This document shows positions 29,973 through 39,132 of a DNA stretch of 46,495 bases, piece after piece. The translations under genes and the position numbers were made by a program. The DNA comes from Treponema sp. (GTDB lineage: Bacteria; Spirochaetota; Spirochaetia; Treponematales; Treponemataceae): the NCBI GenBank assembly GCA_017940255.1, contig JAGAZB010000037.1, forward strand, positions 1-46,495, in the 5' to 3' direction. Within the stretch, counting starts at the first letter, position 1. Each line of letters starts with the position of its first letter. The notes beneath the pieces were generated by a model. It saw nothing but the letters and a program-made list of their open reading frames with translations. It had not been told where the DNA came from and did not search any database.

Positions 29973-31337
29973 TCAAAATGATGGGGAAGATACAAATTTC
30001 ATTTTTTTCCGGCTTTTCGGATGGAAAAACTCAATTTCTGATGAATGAAGCATAAGTCTTTCCCCTTCATTCTTACTGCCATAGAGGCTGTCTCCCACAA
30101 TTGGAAGATTAAGGCCTCGCGGATCCGCAGCAGCCAGCCTTAACTGATGAGTTCGGCCGGTTCGCGGAAAAAACTCAATTCTTGTTACTTTTTTCTTTTG
30201 GCCGGTAAGAGGATTTTCATAGACTTCTACACCACTTTTGTGATAATCAGTTACTGCAAGCTTGCCATTTTCTTCATCATAAATCTGATAAGGACGATTA
30301 TCTACATCCAGACGAAATTTCAACTCTATGTGTCCGTCTGATCTGCCCCTCAGTATTCCATCCAGAAGTGCAATATACTTTTTCTGAACCAAACCTTCTG
30401 CAAACTGCCTGTTTAATTCGCTGTGAGACTCTTTATTCATTGCAAGTATTAAAAGACCGGATGTTTCCATATCAAGCCGGTGAACGGCAGGCTGATTAAG
30501 GCTACAGGAATCTTCCCCCACACTCAGCGGAAAAAGTGTTTTCAGACGGCTTTCTACACTGTCATATTTTTCCTGACCACGTCCCGGAACAGAAAGCAGG
30601 CCGGCAGCCTTATTTACAACTACAATATCACGGTCGCGGTAGAGAATCTCAAGCCCAAGAATCTCGGGAAGTATATAACCACAGCGCTCATCGCAGGGCG
30701 GATAAAGCTGACCAGAAAGCTTTTTTCCAAAAGACTGGCCATAATAGATTTCTGCCATGCTGACGGGAAGGTAAGCATGCTCAAAAGCATAAGACAAAAG
30801 TTTGGGAGCGCAGCAGTCGCCGGTGCCCGTGGGCGGAAGGCGGCCTCCATGCTTAAGAATTATTTCGTTTAGGGAAATCCTGCTGCCATCAAAACGGGTA
30901 AACTTATACAGGGAAAATACTTTTCGCAGAGATTGGTCTGTAAGGTGGGCCCGTCTGGCAGTAAGTTCTTTGCAAAGCTCTGAGGCTTCGGCCTGGTGAC
31001 TATCACAGGAATTTATTTTTTCTGTAAGCTGGTGGATTTCGGCATCATTTTCGGCCAGGGCGGCGCTTATTTCCCGGGGGGAAACTATCGGCGGAACAAC
31101 AATACCATTTTTGCTATTAAGTTCACGGGCAATTCCGCTGCAGGCATAAAGAATATGTCTTTTCCATCTGCCCTCTTCCCAGGCCTGGCAGACAAGGCAG
31201 CCAAGCATAAGCCCCTGATTTTTACGTTCTTCACTTTCTTTTGCCAGCTGAATTAAGGAAGCTCGGCCAGAGTTCAAATCATCAGAAAGCTCTAGCAAAT
31301 AATGAAGGGCAAGTTCTTGGGAAAAGGAAGGAAACAT
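29973..31337 (-). CDS. RluA-family pseudouridine synthase with long N-terminal extension
   Basis: 454 residues, about twice the usual length. The C-terminal half is the RluA/RluC/RluD catalytic domain: VVVNKAAGLLSVPG, HRLDMETSGLLILA (catalytic Asp), KKYIALLDG, RIEFFPRTGRTHQLRLA and PIVGDSLYG. The N-terminal about 215 residues hold a helical/coiled-coil region (about 90-130) and a segment GTGDCCAPKLLSYAF seen in a large-form subgroup. The target (rRNA or tRNA) cannot be told. Transcribed after rpiA with a one-base gap. Confidence 0.85.
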   Translation of the reverse strand: MFPSFSQELALHYLLELSDDLNSGRASLIQLAKESEERKNQGLMLGCLVCQAWEEGRWKRHILYACSGIARELNSKNGIVVPPIVSPREISAALAENDAEIHQLTEKINSCDSHQAEASELCKELTARRAHLTDQSLRKVFSLYKFTRFDGSRISLNEIILKHGGRLPPTGTGDCCAPKLLSYAFEHAYLPVSMAEIYYGQSFGKKLSGQLYPPCDERCGYILPEILGLEILYRDRDIVVVNKAAGLLSVPGRGQEKYDSVESRLKTLFPLSVGEDSCSLNQPAVHRLDMETSGLLILAMNKESHSELNRQFAEGLVQKKYIALLDGILRGRSDGHIELKFRLDVDNRPYQIYDEENGKLAVTDYHKSGVEVYENPLTGQKKKVTRIEFFPRTGRTHQLRLAAADPRGLNLPIVGDSLYGSKNEGERLMLHSSEIEFFHPKSRKKMKFVSSPSF

Positions 31338-31338
31338 T

Positions 31339-32067
31339 TTATTTTAAGTTTCTGATTTCTACCGAACCGTCTTCTTTTGAAATAAAGACAATCGGCTTAT
31401 TTTTAGAAAAGAGTCCGTTTTCTACAACACCAACAATTCCGTTAATTTTGTCTTCCATTTCAGGAACGTTTATCGGCTCTTTCCAGGTACAATCCAGAAT
31501 CTGGTTTCCATTATCTGTAATTACAGGGCCAGCCTTTCTAACACCTTCGCGAAGAACACAAGATGCACCCAGAGAATTAAGTGCATTAATAACAGGAACG
31601 CGGGCATCACCAATAATTTCTACAGGAACTGGGAATTTAGTTCCAATATTTGGTACAGCCTTTGATGAATCTGCAATTACGACAAATACTTTTGAGTTAT
31701 ATTCTACAATCTTTTCACGCACATGGGCTGCTCCGCCCCCCTTAATACAGTTGCAGTCTGGTTCAACTTCATCAGCGCCATCAATTGCAAGGTCTAATTG
31801 ACCACCAATAATTCTATCGTTCAATGTATAAACTGGAATTCCATAATCCTGGCAGGCATTCTGAGTCTGAAAAGATGTAACAACTGCCTTTACATCCTTT
31901 AAATCTCCATTCTGTATGTGTTCAGCCAGTCTTTTTACAGCTGGCATAGCAGTAGAACCAGTTCCAAGTCCAATTTTCATTCCAGAAAAAATAAGCCCTT
32001 TTTCAATAAGAGTATCAATAGCTGTATTTGCAACTAAAGTTTTCTGTTCAGATTGTGAAAGTCCCAT
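31339..32067 (-). CDS. rpiA: Ribose-5-phosphate isomerase A
   Basis: Interconverts ribose 5-phosphate and ribulose 5-phosphate. 242 residues with GLGTGSTA, DLAIDGADEVE (active-site acids) and CIKGGGAAHVREKI, all hallmark RpiA motifs. It supplies ribose phosphate for histidine and nucleotide synthesis; it lies in the same long minus-strand run as the his genes, though far from them. Confidence 0.95.
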   Translation of the reverse strand: MGLSQSEQKTLVANTAIDTLIEKGLIFSGMKIGLGTGSTAMPAVKRLAEHIQNGDLKDVKAVVTSFQTQNACQDYGIPVYTLNDRIIGGQLDLAIDGADEVEPDCNCIKGGGAAHVREKIVEYNSKVFVVIADSSKAVPNIGTKFPVPVEIIGDARVPVINALNSLGASCVLREGVRKAGPVITDNGNQILDCTWKEPINVPEMEDKINGIVGVVENGLFSKNKPIVFISKEDGSVEIRNLK

Positions 32068-32125
32068 TTTTTATCCTCTTATATAAAGCCTCTTACGGCC
32101 AGTGTTTTATAGCAAGGTTTGAACC

Positions 32126-33628
32126 TTACTTATCTTCCATATCTTTACCTGTGAACAATTTAAACTGCTCATAAGCCTGATATTCAAGCATTTTATAACC
32201 ATTACAGGTACGGCAGCCTGCGGCAGCCGCACGTCGCATTATTGGAGTAACTTCCGGAGTATAAATAATATCAAATATCATTTCATTTCCGCGGAAATCA
32301 TAAAAGTACAGAGGGTCATTTTCTTTTGTAGAAGGACCATCACTATTCATTCCCACAGAAGTTGTCTGAATAATCAGCGTAGAATACTCATCTATTTTTG
32401 ATGCAGCTCTTGAATCAAGCTGACAATAACTAAAGCCGTATTTTTCTGCCAGCTGCTGAGCATGTTCCACAGTTCTATTAAAAATACAAACTCGGGCTCC
32501 CATCTGCTTTAAGGTATAAGCAATTGCTTTTGCGGCACCGCCTGCCCCAATTACAGCAACCTTCTTAAACTTAAGCTTTGTGCCATTCAAAAATTCTTCA
32601 AGAGAACGGCGGAAACCATAGGCATCTGTATTATATCCAACCCACTTATTATTCTTTTTTACGATTGTGTTGCAGGCTCCAATCTGAACTACTTCCGGCG
32701 TCTGTTCACCAAGATAATAAAGCACAGATTCTTTATGAGGAATTGTTACAGACATACCTTTCATTCCAATTGAATCTGCAAAATTTATAGCGTCAGAAAT
32801 TAAAGTAGCTCGAGCAGGAATATAAACTGCATCAAGACCAAGCTTTTTGTAACCGGAATTGTGCAACATAGGACTGGAAGTTTTTGGCAACGGCCAGCCT
32901 GTAATTCCATAAATCGAAGTTTTTTCATTTATTGAGCGAAAGTTATACAACTCAGTTAAAGTTACAGGATCAATATGACCAATACCATTCATTTTTCCAA
33001 GCATTTCTTCTGGCGAAACATAGGTCAAAAATGAATTTGTATAGCCTGCAAGAATGCGTGAAGGTAATCCTTCGGCACCCATAGCACAAATAATATGTTC
33101 ATACTGAGTAAAATCTCTTGTTTCGCGGAACATTCTTTCTACGTCAGCAAGAGAATTAGGCATAAAGGCAACTTTTGGAATCTCATAACCTGTTTTGCGG
33201 ATTTCATCACATCTGGCGCGAATGTTATAAACAGGCTCATTCATGCTGTGAAAGCTTCTGATGATTCTAACACCAAAGGCCATGGCAGCATCATGCATAC
33301 TAGGAATATGGTAATCTTCTTCAAAATCTACGTATGCAAAGTTTTTTGATTTATCAGGATCTGCAAAGGCAAGCGCTCTTCCAAAAAGATTTGTACGCGA
33401 AAACTCACTTCCACTAAACAAGCCGCCATCAACAGTTCTTCTGATTGTAAGAATACAAGGCTTATAAATCATAGAAGGGAACTTTTTTACATAAAGCTGT
33501 TCATCTTCATTAAGATGGTCAACTCTAAGTTCAACAATATCTATCAGCTTTTCGTATTTTTTTACCAGCTGAAGATCTTCTTCCAGGGTTTTCCCTGTTA
33601 AACACATACAAATAAATGGATGAGTCAT
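32126..33628 (-). CDS. aroDE: Bifunctional 3-dehydroquinate dehydratase / shikimate dehydrogenase
   Basis: 500-residue fusion catalysing two consecutive shikimate steps. The N-terminal type I dehydratase (about 1-220) has VELRVDHL, IIRSFHSMNE (His) and IPKVAFMPNS (Schiff-base Lys). The C-terminal shikimate dehydrogenase (about 235-500) has GWPLPKTSSPMLHN, VTIPHKESVL (catalytic Lys), NTDAYGF and NADP-binding GAGGAAKAIAY. This fusion is known from plants, Chlamydia and some spirochaetes. It connects with aroF/tyrA elsewhere in the window. Confidence 0.95.
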   Translation of the reverse strand: MTHPFICMCLTGKTLEEDLQLVKKYEKLIDIVELRVDHLNEDEQLYVKKFPSMIYKPCILTIRRTVDGGLFSGSEFSRTNLFGRALAFADPDKSKNFAYVDFEEDYHIPSMHDAAMAFGVRIIRSFHSMNEPVYNIRARCDEIRKTGYEIPKVAFMPNSLADVERMFRETRDFTQYEHIICAMGAEGLPSRILAGYTNSFLTYVSPEEMLGKMNGIGHIDPVTLTELYNFRSINEKTSIYGITGWPLPKTSSPMLHNSGYKKLGLDAVYIPARATLISDAINFADSIGMKGMSVTIPHKESVLYYLGEQTPEVVQIGACNTIVKKNNKWVGYNTDAYGFRRSLEEFLNGTKLKFKKVAVIGAGGAAKAIAYTLKQMGARVCIFNRTVEHAQQLAEKYGFSYCQLDSRAASKIDEYSTLIIQTTSVGMNSDGPSTKENDPLYFYDFRGNEMIFDIIYTPEVTPIMRRAAAAGCRTCNGYKMLEYQAYEQFKLFTGKDMEDK

Positions 33629-33671
33629 ATTTTCGTCCCGCGAATAGCTGCCAGAGGCAGCCGGTTATTTT

Positions 33672-34724
33672 TTAATTTACAGTTTGTCTTGCTACCACTT
33701 TGTCAGAAACTTTTAGCAGGAGTGTGGTTCCATGAGGTACACTGTAAGGAATAGTTACGTTTCCACCCGGATGAGAGAAAGTAACCAGAGTATATGCATC
33801 ACCTTCGGCAGGCTTAGCATCCAGCTTCATTGGAACTGGGTACGGATAATCTGCAAGCTGAGCATTAAAGACTCCATAAACATTTTCATCAGAATTCTTT
33901 GGAAGGGCAATTTCTACAGTCATTCTTGAATAGTTTCTTACATATTCTCTATCAAAAGACTGCTGAGAAACAACAGTTCCAGCAACTTCATCTTCTGTAA
34001 CAGTATGTCCACTTATATCAAATACAAGTTTACTGCGGGAAATTGTCTGCAACAAATCATTTATAGACTGACCTATCAAGTTAGGCACTTTTGTATTTTC
34101 GTAATTTGGACCACGGCTTACAACAAGTTGAACGGTAACTGGGCTTGAAATATAAGTTCCTGCAGGTGGATCCTGTTCAAGAATTGTTCCCGCCTCCGAC
34201 TGATCCGGCTTATATTCCGGAGTTGCCAGAGTAATAAGAGGTCTCTGTCCTGCAAACAAAGCCTGCAGCTTCAGTTCAAGCTCATCAACATTCTGGCCGA
34301 TGTAGTCTCCAACACTGTCTACAATTACACCACGACTCACAACCAGAGAAACACGGCTGTATCCTTTTACAATAGCACCGGCTTTTGGAGACTGATCAAG
34401 GATAGTTCCTTCATCACCAGGAGTTTCCGAATAACGAAGGTTAATTTTTGGATACAATTCCTTTACCTGCATTTCCAAAAGAGCATCTTCCAGAGTTTTT
34501 CCCATTACATTTGGAACAAGAACCTTTTCAGGCCCCTTTACATTCAAAAAGAAGACTGCAAATGCAAAGCAAATCATTATAATAAAGGCCGCAATCACTG
34601 TGATTATCAGGGCAGGAATGCTGGACTGCAATTTTTCATAAAAAGAAGAGAATTTAACCCCAAGAGAAGAAAGTTTTATCGTTTTTTTCACTTTTTTTTC
34701 GTTATTTTCAATTTCGTTTTCCAT
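33672..34724 (-). CDS. Single-pass membrane protein with PASTA domains
   Basis: 350 residues: charged cytoplasmic start, one membrane helix (about 42-66) and three PASTA repeats outside (starting near VLVPNVMGKTLEDAL, SVGDYIGQNVDEL and VPNLIGQSINDL), then a non-PASTA C-terminal part with beta-strand pattern. No kinase domain is attached, unlike most PASTA proteins, so it may bind peptidoglycan or muropeptides as a scaffold or partner of a separate kinase. Start ATG 34724 has GAGG upstream; the frame extends further only into fmt. Confidence 0.85.
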   Translation of the reverse strand: MENEIENNEKKVKKTIKLSSLGVKFSSFYEKLQSSIPALIITVIAAFIIMICFAFAVFFLNVKGPEKVLVPNVMGKTLEDALLEMQVKELYPKINLRYSETPGDEGTILDQSPKAGAIVKGYSRVSLVVSRGVIVDSVGDYIGQNVDELELKLQALFAGQRPLITLATPEYKPDQSEAGTILEQDPPAGTYISSPVTVQLVVSRGPNYENTKVPNLIGQSINDLLQTISRSKLVFDISGHTVTEDEVAGTVVSQQSFDREYVRNYSRMTVEIALPKNSDENVYGVFNAQLADYPYPVPMKLDAKPAEGDAYTLVTFSHPGGNVTIPYSVPHGTTLLLKVSDKVVARQTVN

Positions 34725-34734
34725 ACTATCCTCA

Positions 34735-35700
34735 TTATTGAAGCTGACAACCCACAAAATCTCGTGCGCCGTTCATAAAATCTTTATAAGCCATTTCTTT
34801 TTTTCCCTGACGCTGCAGAGTTTTTACAAGAAGAATGCCACCCTTTGCCTTTACATAAATGCCTTCCGCTTTTACAAAGGCAAGAACCTTTCCGCAAGGC
34901 TCCGCTTTATAGGCAGCAGCCCTTTGGTCATCATCAGAAATAAAAGAAGCAGACAGAATGCGCAAAGGCAAGTCTTTTTCCAGACACCAGCAGCCTGGCT
35001 CCGGAAAATATGCCCTGATTTTTGCTTCAATCTTCAAGCCGTCTTCCGACCAGTCAATTTTTCCGTCTTCCTTTTTTATTATTCCTGTATAAGAAGCCTC
35101 GCCTTCCTGCGCACGGCCCGTAAGCTTCTGGCCGGCCGCCAGTTTTTTAAGCAAATCGCAGAATAATCCCGCTCCACATTCGGCGCTATAAGATAAGAGC
35201 GACTGTGCTGTTTCACTTCCATTTAATTCTACAACTTCCTGGGCTAAAATATCACCCTCATCCATGCCGAGGGCTAAAGTTTGAACAGTTACCGCAGTCT
35301 GAGCATCACGGTTCAAAATTGCAGCAGGAACTGGAGTACAACCTCTATACTTTGGTAAAAGTGAAGGATGAAGATTCATTCCGCCAAGAGGAAAAAGCGC
35401 CAGAAACTTAGGACCAAAAATGTGACCATAAGCAAAACTAAGCAGCAAATCTGCAGCAAGAGGAGCAATCTGCTCGCGGCAGGCTGAATCAAGATGTTCT
35501 GGTGTAAAAACAGGCAAGCCCTTTTCTGCAGCAAAAGCCGCAACAGGAGTTGGAATTAATTCTTTATGCCGGCCTTTTGCTGCCGGAGGATTAGAAAGTA
35601 CCCCGACAATTTCAAAACCACATTCGTTTTGTTTTTCAAAGAGGATTTTTAATGTCTGACAAGCCGCTTCCGGACTTCCCGCATAAAGAATTTTTATCAT
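34735..35700 (-). CDS. fmt: Methionyl-tRNA formyltransferase
   Basis: Formylates initiator Met-tRNA. 321 residues, normal length. Rossmann start MIKILYAGSPEAA, formyl-donor site GGMNLHPSLLPKYRGCTPVPAAILN, ALGMDEGDIL, and a C-terminal tRNA-binding OB domain (about 205-315). Adjacent to def, the classic partner that removes the formyl group. Confidence 0.95.
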   Translation of the reverse strand: MIKILYAGSPEAACQTLKILFEKQNECGFEIVGVLSNPPAAKGRHKELIPTPVAAFAAEKGLPVFTPEHLDSACREQIAPLAADLLLSFAYGHIFGPKFLALFPLGGMNLHPSLLPKYRGCTPVPAAILNRDAQTAVTVQTLALGMDEGDILAQEVVELNGSETAQSLLSYSAECGAGLFCDLLKKLAAGQKLTGRAQEGEASYTGIIKKEDGKIDWSEDGLKIEAKIRAYFPEPGCWCLEKDLPLRILSASFISDDDQRAAAYKAEPCGKVLAFVKAEGIYVKAKGGILLVKTLQRQGKKEMAYKDFMNGARDFVGCQLQ

Positions 35701-35709
35701 TTATTTCTC

Positions 35710-36288
35710 TTATTTCTTATTTTTCTTAGCTTCTTTTGCCGCAAGCTTTGCAGCTATTTTTTTAGCCTTAGCTTCTTTTTCTTTTGCCTTCTGTGCAGCA
35801 CGTTCAGCGCGTTTTTTGAACTGTTCTGTAGTTTTTTCTGCGAATTCCTTATCTCCGCGGTCTATATACAGGATACCGTCCAGGTGATCATACTCATGCT
35901 GAATGATACGAGCCAGTAATCCATCAGCTTCCAGAGTAAATGGCTTGCCATTCTCATTCAAAGCCTGAACAGTAACTGCCACAGGACGAACAATTGTTTC
36001 GTAAACCTGAGGAATACTCAAACAGCCTTCGTCATACTCACCAGTTTCCTGCGAAGTTTTTATAATCTGAGGATTGATAAAGACACGGCGCACATCATCA
36101 TCAGCAATTACAACAAACATGCGGATGCTTTTGCCAATCTGAGGGGCTGCAAGCCCTACTCCGTCTGCTTCAATCATGGTTTCAAACATGTCTTCAGCAA
36201 GCTGACGGATTTCATCATTTACTTCTGCAACAGGTTCTGCCTTCTGTCTGAGTATATCTTCACCTAATTTAACAACATCTAAAATCAT
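35710..36288 (-). CDS. def: Peptide deformylase
   Basis: Removes the N-formyl group from new proteins; metal enzyme. Motif I GVGLAAPQIG, motif II EGCLSIP (Cys ligand), motif III QHEYDHLDG (two His ligands and catalytic Glu). The 192 residues include a Lys/Ala/Glu-rich tail (about 160-192) beyond the usual end. Its ATG overlaps the hisD stop by 4 nt (ATGA), so it is translationally coupled to hisD. Confidence 0.96.
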   Translation of the reverse strand: MILDVVKLGEDILRQKAEPVAEVNDEIRQLAEDMFETMIEADGVGLAAPQIGKSIRMFVVIADDDVRRVFINPQIIKTSQETGEYDEGCLSIPQVYETIVRPVAVTVQALNENGKPFTLEADGLLARIIQHEYDHLDGILYIDRGDKEFAEKTTEQFKKRAERAAQKAKEKEAKAKKIAAKLAAKEAKKNKK

Positions 36289-37652
36289 TTTTCTATCCTT
36301 ATTCTTGCAGCACGAGCGTGTCCCGCAAGGCCTTCTGCATCACCAAGATAACCAGCCGCAACTGCACTGCGAACAGCGCCAGAAGCATTTTCTTTTACAC
36401 GCAGAGTTGTAACAGTCTTTAAGAACATTCTTACACTAAGTCCGCCTGTATAACGGGCTGAACCAGAAGTTGGCAAAGTGTGATTAAGACCAGCTGCGTA
36501 ATCTCCCAAAACTTCTGCTGAATAATGACCAATAAAGAGAGAACCGTAATTGTGAACGGCAGTTTCAATTTTATCACGGGCATTTCCAGCTTCCATAGCA
36601 AGTTCCAGGTGTTCAGGAGCTTTTTTATTTGCAATTTCAACAGAGTCTTCAAGAGAATCTACAACGATAATTTTTCCGTAGTTATCAATACTCTGGCGTG
36701 CGACAGTCTTTGTAGTAAGAGTTTCAAGCTGCTCTTCAATCTGCTCACTTACCTTTGCAGCAAAATCTGCACTATCTGTAACAAGAATTGGCTGAGCAAC
36801 AACATCGTGTTCTGCCTGAGCAAGAAGGTCTGCAGCAACCCATTTTGGATTAGCACTTTTATCTGCAATTACCATTACCTCTGTTGGACCTGCTACCATA
36901 TCAATTCCAACAGTTCCAAAAACTTCGCGTTTTGCAGAAGCTACATATTTATTTCCAGGTCCAACTATAACATCTACCTGAGGTAAAGACTCTGTACCAA
37001 AGGCCATGGCTCCAATTGCCTGGGCGCCACCCACTGCAAATACGCGGTTTACTCCACAAATATAAGCGGCAGCCATAATTCCTTCATCGGCATAAGGTTT
37101 TCCGCCAACGTAAGCCTTTCCTGGAACTCCAGAACCTGTTTTCCCAGCGGCCACTTTATCATCCGGGTGCACACGAGGAGGTGTACAAAGAATTACTTCT
37201 GGAACTCCCGCTGCAACAGCAGGTGTAACTGTCATTATTACAGTAGAAACCAGAGGGAAACGGCCAGCTGGAACATAACAGCCGGCTCTATCTACAGGCA
37301 AAGTTTTCTGCCCGGTAAAAAGACCAGGTTCCAGTTCTTCTTCAAAATCTATAAAAGAATCTTTCTGTTTAGTGGCAAAACGCAAAGCTAAATCATGAGA
37401 ATAAACAATTGCGTCATAAACATCACGCTTTTCAATCTTTAACTTTTCTGCAGCAGCCTTTAATTCTTCCTGAGGAATTTCAAATACAGCAGGCACTGCA
37501 ACATCAAATTTCTGGCCATACAAACGGAGGGCAGCATCACCTCTCTTTTGAACTTCTTCCAGAACAGAAGTAACAACTTCGTTTGAATCTCCAAAAGAGC
37601 GGGCCTTAAAAAACTCTGCTTCCACGTCTTTATATTTTTGTATCTTAATCAT
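36285..37652 (-). CDS. hisD: Histidinol dehydrogenase
   Basis: Last two oxidations of histidine synthesis, zinc dependent. 455 residues. DRAGCYVPAGRFPL, GPGNKYVASAKREVFG, DMVAGPTEV, AEHD and LNHTLPTSGSARY are family motifs. After VILCTPPRVHPDD there is an insert of about 15-20 residues (KVAAGKTGSGVPGKAYVGGK in part) compared with enterobacterial HisD. Start ATG 37652 has AAGGA six bases upstream; the frame further upstream lies in tandem repeats. Confidence 0.95.
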   Translation of the reverse strand: MIKIQKYKDVEAEFFKARSFGDSNEVVTSVLEEVQKRGDAALRLYGQKFDVAVPAVFEIPQEELKAAAEKLKIEKRDVYDAIVYSHDLALRFATKQKDSFIDFEEELEPGLFTGQKTLPVDRAGCYVPAGRFPLVSTVIMTVTPAVAAGVPEVILCTPPRVHPDDKVAAGKTGSGVPGKAYVGGKPYADEGIMAAAYICGVNRVFAVGGAQAIGAMAFGTESLPQVDVIVGPGNKYVASAKREVFGTVGIDMVAGPTEVMVIADKSANPKWVAADLLAQAEHDVVAQPILVTDSADFAAKVSEQIEEQLETLTTKTVARQSIDNYGKIIVVDSLEDSVEIANKKAPEHLELAMEAGNARDKIETAVHNYGSLFIGHYSAEVLGDYAAGLNHTLPTSGSARYTGGLSVRMFLKTVTTLRVKENASGAVRSAVAAGYLGDAEGLAGHARAARIRIEK

Positions 37653-37666
37653 ATTAAATCCTTTAG

Positions 37667-37728
37667 TGGTAAAACCTAAATGGTAAAACCAAATTGTAAA
37701 ACCTAAAAAATTGCTGGCGCAATTTTTT
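37667..37728 (-). repeat. 14 bp tandem repeats and hairpin between hisA-hisIE and hisD
   Basis: Three near-identical 14-mers on the plus strand, TGGTAAAACCTAAA, TGGTAAAACCAAAT and TGTAAAACCTAAAA (37667-37708), then a perfect hairpin AAAAAATTGC-TGGC-GCAATTTTTT (37705-37728). On the minus strand the hairpin ends in a T run, so it could be a weak terminator inside the his operon. Confidence 0.7.
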
Positions 37729-37746
37729 TTTACGGTTTTGCTATTA

Positions 37747-39039
37747 TTATTCCTTGTGTCTCTTATCCAGTTCGTCGTAAACGTCTTTCCAGGTAACACC
37801 CTCTTTGTATAAAAGTACATTCACAAAGTAAAGCAAGTCAGCAGCTTCCCAGATTACTTCATCCTTTCCGTCTGCCTCACAAAGCTCTTCTGCTTCTTCT
37901 TCTACCTTTTCGCGTACACGTTTTGCATCAAGAGTTGCAGTATAACTGCCAGGACGAGGATTAGCAAAGCGGTCTGCAATAATGTTGTACAAACGTCCCA
38001 TGCTAGACTTTTCATCCGGAGCACTTGTAAAACAGGTCCAGCTGCCAGTATGGCATGAAGGGCCAGTTGGAAGAACAGTTGCAAGTATACAATCACGGTC
38101 GCAGTCTGCACGCATACGAACAATCTGCAAAAAGTTTCCGCTTGTTTCACCCTTTGTCCAAAGCTCATTTCTTGAACGGCTCCAGAAGGTAAGCTTACCG
38201 CAGTCAAAAGATTTATTTACAGCTTCTGCATTTGCAAAGCCCTGCATTAAAACTTCACCATTAACACTCTGAGCAATTACAGGAATAAGAGGAGATTTTT
38301 CAAAATCAAGACAGGCAACAAAGGCATCTTTTAATGAAACCTTATTTGTATAAAGAGCCATACCAAGCTGAACATCACAGTGCATTTTTTCAAGTTCAGC
38401 AATTTCTTCAACCGAAGAAATACCACCGGCAGCAACAACTCGGCAGGAAACAGCTTCGCGCAGCTGACGAACGTAATCCATGTTTGTGCCCTGCATGCAG
38501 CCTTCTTTTTCTACACAGGTAAAAAGAAGTTCTGAGCAGAACTTTTCTGCCTGTTTTGCTCCTTCTACCAGAGGAATATCTACGGTTTCAGTCCAGCCTT
38601 TTACGGCAATTTTTCCGTTAATGGCATCTACCGAAATAATAATTCGCTGCTTACCGATTGCGGCAATCAACTCATTCAAAAAGTCTTCGTTCAAAACTGA
38701 TTCGCCAGGAACAGGATTTGCCTTCCAGGCACTTGAACCTATGATAACTTTTTCTGCACCAAGAGCAACCAGCTCTTTAGCACGTTTTACAGTGCGGATT
38801 CCACCACCGGTACGAACGTTTCCATGATGGAGTAAAGATTTGAGAAGCGGGGTGTTTACAGTATTTCCCTTTGCATCAACATTACCGAGTGCCGCATCCA
38901 AATCAATAACAGCGACCTCGCCATACATATCAAACTGGCTGATAAGGTTTTCAGCATCATCTCGCTGAAGCACCAGTTCCTTGCCGTTCTTAAGCTGAAC
39001 GACGTGTCCGTTTTTCAAATCTATAGAAGAAATTACCAT
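37747..39039 (-). CDS. hisA-hisIE: HisA-HisI-HisE three-domain fusion
   Basis: 430 residues joining three histidine enzymes. Residues about 1-245 are ProFAR isomerase HisA (VISSIDLKNGHVVQL with catalytic Asp, RTGGGIRTVK, IISVDAINGKIAVKGW, VVAAGGISS). About 250-335 are phosphoribosyl-AMP cyclohydrolase HisI (LTFWSRSRNELWTKGETSG, DCDRDC ... CHTG zinc cysteines). About 340-430 are phosphoribosyl-ATP pyrophosphatase HisE (RPGSYTATL, EEAEEL, WEAADLLYF). HisIE fusions are common; HisA joined to them is unusual. TAAAAT lies six bases before the ATG with no Shine-Dalgarno. Confidence 0.93.
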   Translation of the reverse strand: MVISSIDLKNGHVVQLKNGKELVLQRDDAENLISQFDMYGEVAVIDLDAALGNVDAKGNTVNTPLLKSLLHHGNVRTGGGIRTVKRAKELVALGAEKVIIGSSAWKANPVPGESVLNEDFLNELIAAIGKQRIIISVDAINGKIAVKGWTETVDIPLVEGAKQAEKFCSELLFTCVEKEGCMQGTNMDYVRQLREAVSCRVVAAGGISSVEEIAELEKMHCDVQLGMALYTNKVSLKDAFVACLDFEKSPLIPVIAQSVNGEVLMQGFANAEAVNKSFDCGKLTFWSRSRNELWTKGETSGNFLQIVRMRADCDRDCILATVLPTGPSCHTGSWTCFTSAPDEKSSMGRLYNIIADRFANPRPGSYTATLDAKRVREKVEEEAEELCEADGKDEVIWEAADLLYFVNVLLYKEGVTWKDVYDELDKRHKE

Positions 39040-39045
39040 ACTCTG

Positions 39046-39074
39046 ATTTTATCAAATTTCCGTACTTTATACAA
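39046..39074 (-). promoter_or_regulatory. Promoter of hisA-hisIE
   Basis: Minus strand: TTGTAT (39074-39069), 17 bp, TAAAAT (39051-39046), then six bases to the ATG at 39039. Predicted transcript starts at the ATG. Confidence 0.6.
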
Positions 39075-39081
39075 ATTTTGT

Positions 39082-39115
39082 AAAAAAAAAGGCTGCCCTC
39101 AAAAATGGACAGCCT
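39082..39115 (-). terminator. Terminator after the STAS gene
   Basis: Minus strand: AGGCTGTCC (39115-39107), 8 nt loop, GGGCAGCCT (39098-39090, one G-U pair), then a run of T. It separates the phosphatase/STAS genes from the his operon. Confidence 0.85.
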
Positions 39116-39132
39116 TGAAAATACAATTTAGC

